DNA of 64,000 nucleotides from Alkalimarinus alittae (GTDB lineage: Bacteria > Pseudomonadota > Gammaproteobacteria > Pseudomonadales > Oleiphilaceae): assembly GCF_026016465.1 (NCBI RefSeq), contig NZ_CP100390.1, positions 1,526,001 to 1,590,000 on the forward strand, in the 5' to 3' direction. The translations under genes were made by a program, and so were the position numbers. This document shows, one piece after another, positions 17,895 through 25,536 of this stretch (position 1 is the stretch's first letter; each line of letters opens with the position of its first letter). Under the pieces are notes generated by a model. That model saw only the letters and a list, made by a program, of their open reading frames with translations. It ran no database searches and was not told the DNA's origin.

Positions 17895-18535
17895 TGCCTT
17901 TTGACTTTGAAATAAACCCACAAGCAATAGAGCGAGAAAGCTTTCGTCAGATTCGTGAGCTAGCCCGCCTCGACGGCTTAAGTCGTGAGCAGCAGCAAGT
18001 GGTCATGCGTATCGTGCATAGCTTAGGTCTACCGCACTTGGCTGAGCAAGTCCGTTTCAGTAAAAATGCCTGTGAAAACGGTATGCAAGCGTTAAGTAAA
18101 AACAGCCCAATTTTGTGTGATGTTGAAATGGTTAAACAAGGCATCACTAAACGCATGATCGAGAAAGCGCCTTTATGCTTTTTGAATAGACCTGAAACTG
18201 CAGAACTGGCCAAACAAAAAGGTGAAACACGTTCCATGGCTGCATTAGACGCGTGGAAAGAACATCTCTCAGGTAGTGTTGTCGTTATCGGGAATGCGCC
18301 AACGGCCTTGTTTCGATTATTAGAAATGTTAGAGCAGGGGGCTGATAAACCCGCATTAATTATTGGCATGCCCGTCGGGTTTGTGGGGGCTGCTGAGTCG
18401 AAACAAGCACTGTGGGATAATCATGAAGCGCTTGGCGTTGAGTGCATTACGCTTTTAGGCAGAGAGGGCGGCAGTGCCGTTTCATCGGCAAGCTGCAATG
18501 CTTTGTTACGTTGCAATAAGGGTGAGTTTTATTAA
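17894..18535 (+). CDS. cobH: Precorrin-8X methylmutase (CobH/CbiC)
   Basis: 213 aa. It contains PQAIERESFRQIRE, the conserved CDVEMVKQGI segment and the IGMPVGFVGAAESKQAL motif of the family, with a catalytic His in RIVHSLG. It moves the C11 methyl group to C12, yielding (hydrogeno)cobyrinic acid. Both ends overlap neighbouring genes by one base. Confidence 0.95.
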   Translation: MPFDFEINPQAIERESFRQIRELARLDGLSREQQQVVMRIVHSLGLPHLAEQVRFSKNACENGMQALSKNSPILCDVEMVKQGITKRMIEKAPLCFLNRPETAELAKQKGETRSMAALDAWKEHLSGSVVVIGNAPTALFRLLEMLEQGADKPALIIGMPVGFVGAAESKQALWDNHEALGVECITLLGREGGSAVSSASCNALLRCNKGEFY

Positions 18536-19815
18536 TGGGTAACGCTCAGCCGTTGGCAAACATTCATATTGTAGGTTTAGGGGTTGCCGAAGAAACACAA
18601 CTAAGCCCTGCAGCATACTCAGCTTTGATGGCGTCAGATCTGGTGATTGGCTCTAAGCGTCAATTAGACATTATTAAGCCTTTGCTGACTAAGCGTGAAA
18701 TTAGCCCAACCTTGCAGCTATTACCTAAGCTCGCAGAGTTGAAAAAACTTATAACATCGGCTGCAGATAAAAAAGTGGTTGTGATCGCGTCGGGTGACCC
18801 GCTTTTTTATGGTATCGGGCGTTGGTTTGCTAATCATTTTGCTTTAGAAGAACTCTGTTATTACCCCGCAATCTCAAGCATTCAAGCCGCCTGTCATGCA
18901 GTGGGTTTGTCGATGCAAGATGTTGAAGTGTTAAGCCTGCATGGCAGACCCGTAGAAAAAATTCGCAGCAAACTACGTAAAAACCAAACGTTGGTGATAT
19001 TGACCGATAAAAAAAGTACACCTCACGTGCTAGCGGCTGAGTGCGCTGCGGCCGGTTTTGAACAGTCAACATTATGGGTCTGTGAAAATTTGGGTTATAC
19101 CCAGCAGCAAATACGAGCGTTCTCGGTAGAAGAGCTATTAAACAAAAAGGATCTTAGTTTTGATCCCCTTCACGTGACGATTATTAAAACCTCAGGGCGT
19201 GGAGGTGTACTGCCAGAGTTCCCGGGAATACCTGATCACCATTTTGTTACGGGTGCTGAGCCAGGTAAAGGCATGATCAGTAAGCGAGAAGTACGCATGG
19301 CGATTCTTTCATTTATGCAGCCTGGCAATGAAGATGTGATTTGGGATATCGGCGCGGGTTGTGGTGGTGTCGCAGTTGAATTGGCTTATTGGAACGAGCG
19401 CGCGACCGTTTATGCCGTTGAATGCCATCAGGAACGCTTACGCTATTTACACCAAAACCAACAACGCTTTGGCGTGGTACAAAACTTAAAAATTATAGAG
19501 GGTCGGGCGCCTGAGGCGCTACATAATCTGCCAAAACCCAATAAGGTGTTTATAGGGGGGAGTGATGGCACGCTTAAAACCCTGTTAACTGATCTTTGGC
19601 AGATGTTACCGGTGGACGGGGTTTTGGTGGCAAGTGGTGTGGTAGAAGCCACCAAAAATCAGTTACAAGACTTTGCTGAAACCTTGAATGAGCAACAGGT
19701 TGAAAGCACAGAGCTAGCCGTGAAACGCGGAAGTTTAATGAACCAAAAATTAGACTATGTAGCAAAATTACCAGTAGCAATTTTTAAATTTACGAAGACT
19801 GGATTATCAGCATGA
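18535..19815 (+). CDS. cobL: Precorrin-6Y C5,15-methyltransferase (decarboxylating), CbiE-CbiT fusion
   Basis: 426 aa, the length of fused CobL. The CbiE domain (about 1-205) is a tetrapyrrole methylase with IVGLGVAEETQLSP and ASGDPLFYGIG. The CbiT domain (about 230-420) has the SAM-binding motif VIWDIGAGCGGVAVELA. It methylates C5 and C15 and decarboxylates ring C's acetate. The stop overlaps the cobI start by four bases. Confidence 0.95.
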   Translation: MGNAQPLANIHIVGLGVAEETQLSPAAYSALMASDLVIGSKRQLDIIKPLLTKREISPTLQLLPKLAELKKLITSAADKKVVVIASGDPLFYGIGRWFANHFALEELCYYPAISSIQAACHAVGLSMQDVEVLSLHGRPVEKIRSKLRKNQTLVILTDKKSTPHVLAAECAAAGFEQSTLWVCENLGYTQQQIRAFSVEELLNKKDLSFDPLHVTIIKTSGRGGVLPEFPGIPDHHFVTGAEPGKGMISKREVRMAILSFMQPGNEDVIWDIGAGCGGVAVELAYWNERATVYAVECHQERLRYLHQNQQRFGVVQNLKIIEGRAPEALHNLPKPNKVFIGGSDGTLKTLLTDLWQMLPVDGVLVASGVVEATKNQLQDFAETLNEQQVESTELAVKRGSLMNQKLDYVAKLPVAIFKFTKTGLSA

Positions 19816-20528
19816 CAGCACAGTTTATTGGCGTGGGTGTAGGGCCGGGAGACCCTGAATTAATCACCGTTAAAGCATGGCGCATCATCGGTCGGGCTGA
19901 TGTGGTTTGTTATATTGCCAATGATAAAGGCGAATCACAGGCAAGAAATATTGCCAGAGACGCGCTAAGGGACGTGACAAAAGCGCAGCAAGAAATACCT
20001 ATATTGATGCCTTTTGCTGAGAATCGCAGTGCGGCTAATCACGTTTATGATAACGCCGCTATCACGATACAGCGTGAAATTGATGCGGGGAAAACGGTGG
20101 TGTTTCTATGTGAAGGCGATCCGTTATTTTTTGGCTCATTTGCTTACTTACTTGAAAGGTTAATGCCAGAGAATGAGTGCCAGGTGGTTCCGGGTATTAC
20201 GTCTGTGAATGCGGCAGCTTCAGCACTGCAATTACCACTAACCATGTTAAAAGAATCTTTTTCGGTTATCAGTGGCAGACATACCGATGAGCAGATGATC
20301 GATACGCTCAACAAATATGACAGCGTGGTTATTATGAAGGCAGGGCTTTCTCGACCACGAATTTTAAAGGCATTGGCGACGAGCAATAGAACTCAAGATG
20401 CACAGTATATTGAATATATTGGTAGAGAGAACGAGCGTATGACAACGGATGTTTCTTTACTCGAAGATAAAGCAGGGCCTTATTTTTCGTTGTTTGTAGT
20501 TACTCGTCAAAATAGAGATAGCCGATGA
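19812..20528 (+). CDS. cobI: Precorrin-2 C20-methyltransferase (CobI/CbiL)
   Basis: 238 aa tetrapyrrole methylase with GVGVGPGDPELITVKAWR at the N terminus, the FLCEGDPLFFGSF loop and the VVPGITSVNAAASAL segment. Methylation at C20 is the first dedicated step of corrin synthesis. Overlaps of four bases with cobL and cbiG show tight coupling. Whether the natural substrate carries cobalt is not decidable by eye. Confidence 0.94.
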   Translation: MTAQFIGVGVGPGDPELITVKAWRIIGRADVVCYIANDKGESQARNIARDALRDVTKAQQEIPILMPFAENRSAANHVYDNAAITIQREIDAGKTVVFLCEGDPLFFGSFAYLLERLMPENECQVVPGITSVNAAASALQLPLTMLKESFSVISGRHTDEQMIDTLNKYDSVVIMKAGLSRPRILKALATSNRTQDAQYIEYIGRENERMTTDVSLLEDKAGPYFSLFVVTRQNRDSR

Positions 20529-21292
20529 TTCGCATTGTTTCTCTAACGGATGCAGGCCAACGATTAGGTGAAAGGCTGCAGCGGAAATTGCCCGATAGTG
20601 AATTATGGTTTAAGCCAAAGCCCTTTACGGAAACCGTGCAGCAGGCTTTTAAACAGGGTGATCGACTAATACTGATCTGTGCCACTGGAATAGCAGTAAG
20701 AACTTTAGCGCCGGTGCTGGGTAATAAGCATCAAGACCCAGCCGTATTGGTGCTTGATGAACAAGGCCAGTTTGTCATCCCATTATTATCTGGCCATGAA
20801 GGTGGCGCTAATGACTGGGCAAACGAAGTCGCTGAGGTTATTGATGGGCAGCTAGTGATGACAACCGCTAAGCCTTATCTCAGACCGATTTACACCGTTG
20901 GCATGGGCTGTGAAAGAAACTGCCCTGAAGCTGAATTGCAACAGTTACTAGCGCGTTGTTTGAGCCAGGCAGGCCTAACGCTCGATAGCGTTGACAGTAT
21001 TAGTAGTATTGATATTAAAGCCGATGAGGTGGGTTTGCTTTCTTTGGCTGCCAAGTTAGGTAAGCCTTATGTCGTTTGGGATAAAGCGCAGCTTGCCACC
21101 GTTGAAAGCCTGTTAAGTACCAAGTCAGATTATGTTTTTAAAACAGTGGGTGTTTATGGCGTGGCAGAATCAGCGGCTTTATATTCGGCTCAACAACATA
21201 CCGGTGAGAGTGCAGAGCTAGTATTGGTGAAGCAGAAAACAGCAAAGGCGACTTGTGCAATTGCCAGGTCTTACCCTGCCGCTGATTCATAA
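20525..21292 (+). CDS. cbiG: Cobalt-precorrin-5A hydrolase (CbiG)
   Basis: 255 aa. The N-terminal and central part has ICATGIAVRTLAPVLGNKHQDP and LLSGHEGGAND, the CbiG core; the C-terminal domain (about 120-250) begins YTVGMGCERNCPEAEL and contains SISSIDIKADEVGLLSLA. It opens the delta-lactone formed during ring contraction and releases acetaldehyde, the oxygen-independent route. No CobG monooxygenase gene is seen nearby, so CbiG is the ring-contraction partner of CobJ here. Confidence 0.94.
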   Translation: MIRIVSLTDAGQRLGERLQRKLPDSELWFKPKPFTETVQQAFKQGDRLILICATGIAVRTLAPVLGNKHQDPAVLVLDEQGQFVIPLLSGHEGGANDWANEVAEVIDGQLVMTTAKPYLRPIYTVGMGCERNCPEAELQQLLARCLSQAGLTLDSVDSISSIDIKADEVGLLSLAAKLGKPYVVWDKAQLATVESLLSTKSDYVFKTVGVYGVAESAALYSAQQHTGESAELVLVKQKTAKATCAIARSYPAADS

Positions 21293-21324
21293 AATGAATA
21301 TTTAGAACAATAGAAGAGATATTA

Positions 21325-22101
21325 ATGAGCAAATTGTTTGTGGTAGGTACCGGCCCCGGAGATAAAGATCTTGTTGCCCCAAAAGCGTTACAGGCGATAA
21401 ATGCGAGTAGTGATTTGGTGGCCTATGGGTTGTACCTTGATCTATTGGGTGATGTTTGCGACGGTAAAACGCACCATGATCTGCCGCTCGGTGAAGAAAT
21501 AGGCCGTGCCCGTTTGGCGCTTGATCTTGCCGCCTCTGGCAAAACCACGTCATTAATATCGAGTGGTGATATAGGCATTTATGCCATGGCAACCTTGGTG
21601 TTTGAATTGCTAGATCAGCAGCTGCAAGGGAAGGAGTCTCACCCTGAATGGTTGGAGGTTGATATTGAAGTGATTCCTGGTATTTCTGCGATGCAAGCAG
21701 GGGCTAGTCGGGTGGGTGCACTGCTTGGTCATGATTTCTGCACTATCTCGTTGTCAGATTTATTAACGCCCTGGGAGACGATCGAAAAGCGTATTCATAG
21801 CTGTGGAACGGGTGATTTTGTTGTTTCATTTTATAACCCCAAATCAAAAAAACGCGACTGGCAAATCAATACTGCGCGAGATATTTTATTGAAATACCGT
21901 CCTTCTCATACCCCTGTATTGTTAGGCAGACAGCTTACCCGTGAAGATGAAAGTATCACCATTACCACGCTGGATAAACTGGATGCTAAAGACGTCGATA
22001 TGTTTACCTTGGTATCGGTCGGTAACAGTGAGTCGCGGCACATCATTAATGGCAGTAAAGAGTGGGTTTACACACCGCGAGGTTATCGTAAAAAATTATG
22101 A
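21325..22101 (+). CDS. cobJ: Precorrin-3B C17-methyltransferase (CobJ/CbiH)
   Basis: 258 aa tetrapyrrole methylase with VVGTGPGDKDLVAPKALQAI at the N terminus, SSGDIGIYAMATLVFEL, and VIPGISAMQAGASRVGALLGHDFC, which is specific for the CobJ/CbiH branch. It methylates C17 and drives ring contraction. A 32-base gap separates it from cbiG; the ATG is preceded by AGAAGAGAT. Its end overlaps cobM by four bases. Confidence 0.94.
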   Translation: MSKLFVVGTGPGDKDLVAPKALQAINASSDLVAYGLYLDLLGDVCDGKTHHDLPLGEEIGRARLALDLAASGKTTSLISSGDIGIYAMATLVFELLDQQLQGKESHPEWLEVDIEVIPGISAMQAGASRVGALLGHDFCTISLSDLLTPWETIEKRIHSCGTGDFVVSFYNPKSKKRDWQINTARDILLKYRPSHTPVLLGRQLTREDESITITTLDKLDAKDVDMFTLVSVGNSESRHIINGSKEWVYTPRGYRKKL

Positions 22102-22913
22102 CAGTTTATTTTATCGGTGCAGGCCCCGGCGACCCTGAGCTTATTACAGTCAAAGCGCTGCGCTTAATTAAGCAGTGTCCTATTATTTTATATGCGGGCT
22201 CTTTGGTGCCACGTGAGATTTTTGCCGAAGTAGAAGATACCGCAGACAGTATCATTGATACGGCATCGATTCATCTTGATGAAATTATTGCGCATATAGA
22301 AACGGCCCACAAAGCGGGTAAAGATGTGGCGCGTGTTCACTCAGGCGATCCCTCTCTCTATGGGGCGATTGGCGAGCAAATTCGTCGACTCGAGCAACTC
22401 GATATTGATTATGAAATCATTCCCGGTGTGACGGCAACGTCTGCCTCGGCTGCATGGTTAGGCAAAGAGTTAACACTATCAGGTGTGTCGCAAACGATCA
22501 TCATGACTCGCTATGAAGGTAAAACCCCGTTCCCAGAAAGAGAGCGCTTACCGGCATTAGCGGCAAGCGGTGCAACGCTGGCTATTCATTTGGGGGTGAC
22601 GCGTATTCATAAAATTGTTGAGGAGCTTATTCCTCACTACGGCGAAGATTGCCCCGTCGCGGTTTGTTATCGAACCTCATGGCCTGACCAAGACAAGGTG
22701 ATTGGCACGTTAAAGAATATTGTAGAAAAAGTACGTGAGAAAAAATTCACACGCACGTCGTTGATACTGGTAGGGCATGTGTTAGGCACAGACGAGTTTA
22801 GAGATTCATATTTATATGATGAAAATAAAGCGCATGTTTATCGCCCCAAGGTAAAACCTATCGAGGCGCGAACAGTTGATAACGCGAGTGCTCACCCAGT
22901 GTTGAAAAAGTAA
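22098..22913 (+). CDS. cobM: Precorrin-4 C11-methyltransferase (CobM/CbiF)
   Basis: 271 aa with FIGAGPGDPELITVKALRLI, the HSGDPSLYGAIGEQIRRL loop and the VIYGITA-like stretch IIPGVTATSASAAWLGKELT, all as in CobM/CbiF. It methylates C11 of the contracted ring. It is the last recognised corrin gene of this plus-strand run; only a small unknown frame lies between it and the convergent cbiX. Confidence 0.95.
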   Translation: MTVYFIGAGPGDPELITVKALRLIKQCPIILYAGSLVPREIFAEVEDTADSIIDTASIHLDEIIAHIETAHKAGKDVARVHSGDPSLYGAIGEQIRRLEQLDIDYEIIPGVTATSASAAWLGKELTLSGVSQTIIMTRYEGKTPFPERERLPALAASGATLAIHLGVTRIHKIVEELIPHYGEDCPVAVCYRTSWPDQDKVIGTLKNIVEKVREKKFTRTSLILVGHVLGTDEFRDSYLYDENKAHVYRPKVKPIEARTVDNASAHPVLKK

Positions 22914-22917
22914 TGTT

Positions 22918-23103
22918 ATGGAACGGGTAAGCCACCAGAAAGTAATTCAAATTAAAAAAGAAGCGAAAGAGATGAAAAAAGTGCTGCGTTGTAATTATAA
23001 CGTAGCACTTAACTTAAAAGCCGAGAACCTCGGGTATGAAAGCTGGGCTGAGCTCGTTACGAAGAACAACCTAAGTCGTTCTTCGAAGAACAAAGTGATT
23101 TAA
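22918..23103 (+). CDS. Small basic protein of unknown function
   Basis: 61 aa starting 4 bases after the cobM stop. Its core, NYNVALNLKAENLGYESWAE, resembles a short helical motif (ALxLxAxxLGYxSWxxL) found at the ends of diverse small bacterial proteins, but no function follows. The C terminus is basic. The DNA contains two hairpins: GTGCTGCGTTG/TAACGTAGCAC (22981-23008, 11 bp with two G-U pairs) and CGAAGAAC/GTTCTTCG (23060-23085). Its stop overlaps the end of the convergent cbiX by four bases. It may be a real coupled gene, or partly a terminator region. Confidence 0.5.
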   Translation: MERVSHQKVIQIKKEAKEMKKVLRCNYNVALNLKAENLGYESWAELVTKNNLSRSSKNKVI

Positions 23104-24263
23104 GACTGTTTACAGCTGGGTGTGCCGTCGAGTATCGGTTTTTTAATTAAGTCTTCATCGATAACGGCTTGTGGAAACTGGCCCATAAAGCAGCAACAGA
23201 CATTCTCATTAATCATTGTTCGTGGTCCGTGAGGATGTGCAATATGTTTATAGGGCGCATGATGATGACCATGAGAGTGGCTATGGCCGCCATCATGTGA
23301 GTGGTCGTGACTGTGTGAATGAACATGGCTATGCGAATGATCATGACTGTGCGAGTGATCGTGCGAATGGCCGTGAGATTTTTCAGGCTGATATTCTGCA
23401 TGATGGTGGTGAACATCAACATCGCCATTTGCGAGGCGTTTTTTAAAGTCAGCCATTAAGCCGGTTCCAGCTTCTTGCCCGGCTACGGTCTCTTGAATGC
23501 GAGAACAAAAGGTATTGATAACGTGGTCTTGGTCACGAAGGTAATCGGCTTTTAAAAATTGAACATCCGGGTTTTCTGCTGCGACTTTATCGGTGTATGC
23601 ATAGATACGATCAATCAATTTACCGCCAAAGAGGAAGTAAGGAGCAACAACGATTTTTTTGAATCCTAGCTTTATGGCCATTTCAAGACCGCGGCCTACT
23701 GATGGGAAGGTAACACCAGAATAGACCGTTTCGGCCCAGCCAAAGCCTACGTTTTCGCAGACGATACGTGTAAGCTTTGCGGCGTCAGCGTTAGCTTCGG
23801 TGACCGAAGTGCCACGGCCTACGACGACAAGCATGGTGTCATAAAGCTCACCGGCTTGAGGTATGGTTTTTAGGCCTAAGATATCCAGTATTCGCTGTTG
23901 AAATGCAAGAATCATTTCATCATGTAAACCGAGTACGTTGCCATATTCAATCTCAAGTCCAGGGTGCTTTTCCTGGAAGGTGGTGAGAACAGATGGGATA
24001 TCATTTTGAGCATGAGTAGCCGTAAATAACATGCCAGGCACAGCGTATATTTTTTTTACGCCCTGCTGTACAAGGCTGTTAAGTGCCATATGAATATTGG
24101 GGGCAGAGTACTCTAAGAACCCATATTCTACTTTTAATGTTGGGTGGCGTTGACGTAGTCCTTTCGCTAAAAGGCTGAACTCTTCTTCAGCTATTTTGGC
24201 GCGGCTACCATGACCACAGATGAGAATTCCGCTATTTTCGGGGAGTTGATTTAAATCGGTCAT
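23100..24263 (-). CDS. cbiX: CbiX-type sirohydrochlorin cobaltochelatase with His-rich tail
   Basis: 387 aa from the ATG at 24263; a longer version would start at TTG 24317. Two CbiX-like domains are seen. The first keeps both catalytic histidines (ICGHGSR, His18; FTATHAQND, His84). In the second the equivalent positions read VGRGTS and YFLFGGKL, so it is probably non-catalytic. Then follows a long His/Ser/Asp-rich segment and a cysteine-rich end, NENVCCCFMGQF, which may bind metal or a cluster. It could insert cobalt early (sirohydrochlorin) or store/deliver Co2+. It is encoded opposite to the other cob genes and diverges from cobW. Confidence 0.88.
   Translation of the reverse strand: MTDLNQLPENSGILICGHGSRAKIAEEEFSLLAKGLRQRHPTLKVEYGFLEYSAPNIHMALNSLVQQGVKKIYAVPGMLFTATHAQNDIPSVLTTFQEKHPGLEIEYGNVLGLHDEMILAFQQRILDILGLKTIPQAGELYDTMLVVVGRGTSVTEANADAAKLTRIVCENVGFGWAETVYSGVTFPSVGRGLEMAIKLGFKKIVVAPYFLFGGKLIDRIYAYTDKVAAENPDVQFLKADYLRDQDHVINTFCSRIQETVAGQEAGTGLMADFKKRLANGDVDVHHHHAEYQPEKSHGHSHDHSHSHDHSHSHVHSHSHDHSHDGGHSHSHGHHHAPYKHIAHPHGPRTMINENVCCCFMGQFPQAVIDEDLIKKPILDGTPSCKQS
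23250..23386 (-). repeat. His-rich low-complexity repeat within cbiX
   Basis: Imperfect short repeats encoding SHDHSH/SHSHDH units cover this stretch. It is a coding repeat, prone to length change by slippage, and not a CRISPR-like array. Confidence 0.8.
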
Positions 24264-24435
24264 AATGATGTCTGAGTCAGTTAAATGAAGGTAATAAATG
24301 CAGGAAATTAAAGTCAAAGTGTAACCTAATTCACCTACTACTTCATTTGTTTTTATTGGATGAAGTCTGCCATCAAGTGATGGTTTATATGTTGAGTGTT
24401 ACGTAAAAATAATTCAGATTTCAGGAGTTAAGTTG
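24264..24435. promoter_or_regulatory. Divergent intergenic region between cbiX and cobW
   Basis: 172 bases that must hold the promoters of both genes. No cobalamin riboswitch blocks and no clear dyad operator were found. A short hairpin, CCATCA-AGTG-ATGG, lies near 24370. Confidence 0.4.
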
Positions 24436-25533
24436 ATGCAATTAAATAAGATTCCAGCCACCGTTGTAACCGGCTTTTTAGGGAGTGGAAAGACCACCTT
24501 ATTATCCAATGTATTAAAGCAGGCAGCCGGCAAACGTATCGCGGTTATTGTTAATGAATTTGGTGAGTTGGATATCGATGCCGACCTATTGCGCAATTGT
24601 CCTCTAGATTGTGAAGACGAATCAGCGCAGGTATCGAATGGCGAAAACGGTATTTATGAACTGGCTAATGGCTGCATCTGCTGCACGGTAGAAGAAGAGT
24701 TTTTACCGGTTATGAAAGAACTCGTTGCGCGTCGTGATGATATTGACCATATTTTGATTGAAACCTCTGGTTTGGCGTTACCTAAACCGTTGGTACAAGC
24801 GTTTAACTGGCCAGAAATAAAACAGTATTGCACGGTAGATGCCGTCATTACTGTGATAGACGGCCCGGCCGTGGCTGCCGGTCGATTTGCTGATAATGCA
24901 GAGCAAGTGCAAGCTCAACGATTAGCTGATGAAAGCCTTGATCATGACCCAAGCTTAAAAGAATTGTTAGATGATCAGCTAAGTGCGGCAGATATTGTTA
25001 TTGTCAGCAAAAATGACTTGCTGAGTGACCAAGAGCGGGAGCAGGTGCAAGCTATCGTTTCGACCAGAGTCCCAGAAGCTGTTAAGACGACGTATATCAG
25101 TAATGGGGAAGTGCAACTTGATCTGCTGATGGGTATCGATGCGGCTGCGGAAGAACGTATTGATCATGTACATAATCACCATGATCATCACCACGCTCAT
25201 GGCGCACATCATGATCATGCTCATGATCATTTTGATTCTTTTGTCATTTCAGTTGGACAAGTTGATCATGAACGGTTGCAGGCCGTATTGAAAACCTTGC
25301 TGTCGAAATACAATATATTTCGAGCGAAGGGCTTCGCGGCTTTACCGGGTAAACCTATGCGACAGGTGATACAAGCGGTCGGTGAGCGGGTTGATGTACA
25401 CTTTGATCGTTTATGGGGGGCAGAAGAAGAACGCAAGACTCAACTGGTCATTATCGGCAAAGATATTGATGAAGCAATATTGACGGCAGCACTGCAAGAA
25501 GCGGTCGTTGAAGATGCTGTTTTAGAAAAATAA
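24436..25533 (+). CDS. cobW: CobW, COG0523 GTPase metallochaperone
   Basis: 365 aa from the ATG that follows CAGGAG at proper distance; a TTG one codon upstream is less likely. G-domain motifs are GFLGSGKT (13-20, Walker A), the metal-binding GCICCTVEEEF, and SKNDLL (NKxD equivalent). A His-rich loop (HNHHDHHHAHGAHHDHAHDH) precedes the CobW C-terminal domain. It is thought to deliver Co2+ to the late chelatase CobN, whose gene starts three bases downstream. Confidence 0.94.
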   Translation: MQLNKIPATVVTGFLGSGKTTLLSNVLKQAAGKRIAVIVNEFGELDIDADLLRNCPLDCEDESAQVSNGENGIYELANGCICCTVEEEFLPVMKELVARRDDIDHILIETSGLALPKPLVQAFNWPEIKQYCTVDAVITVIDGPAVAAGRFADNAEQVQAQRLADESLDHDPSLKELLDDQLSAADIVIVSKNDLLSDQEREQVQAIVSTRVPEAVKTTYISNGEVQLDLLMGIDAAAEERIDHVHNHHDHHHAHGAHHDHAHDHFDSFVISVGQVDHERLQAVLKTLLSKYNIFRAKGFAALPGKPMRQVIQAVGERVDVHFDRLWGAEEERKTQLVIIGKDIDEAILTAALQEAVVEDAVLEK

Positions 25534-25536
25534 CCT

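Noticed and set aside
17947-18369. 140-codon minus-strand frame inside cobH
   Set aside because: Antisense to conserved methylmutase sequence; no family resemblance and no start context.
23216-23446. Repetitive DNA that looks array-like
   Set aside because: The repeats are short, imperfect and in phase with His/Ser/Asp codons of cbiX on the minus strand; there are no conserved direct repeats with unique spacers, so it is not a CRISPR array.
24264-24435. A second cobalamin riboswitch ahead of cobW
   Set aside because: None of the conserved blocks (GCCCCCGC, GGGAAGGTG, AGACCGGCC-like) is present in this gap.
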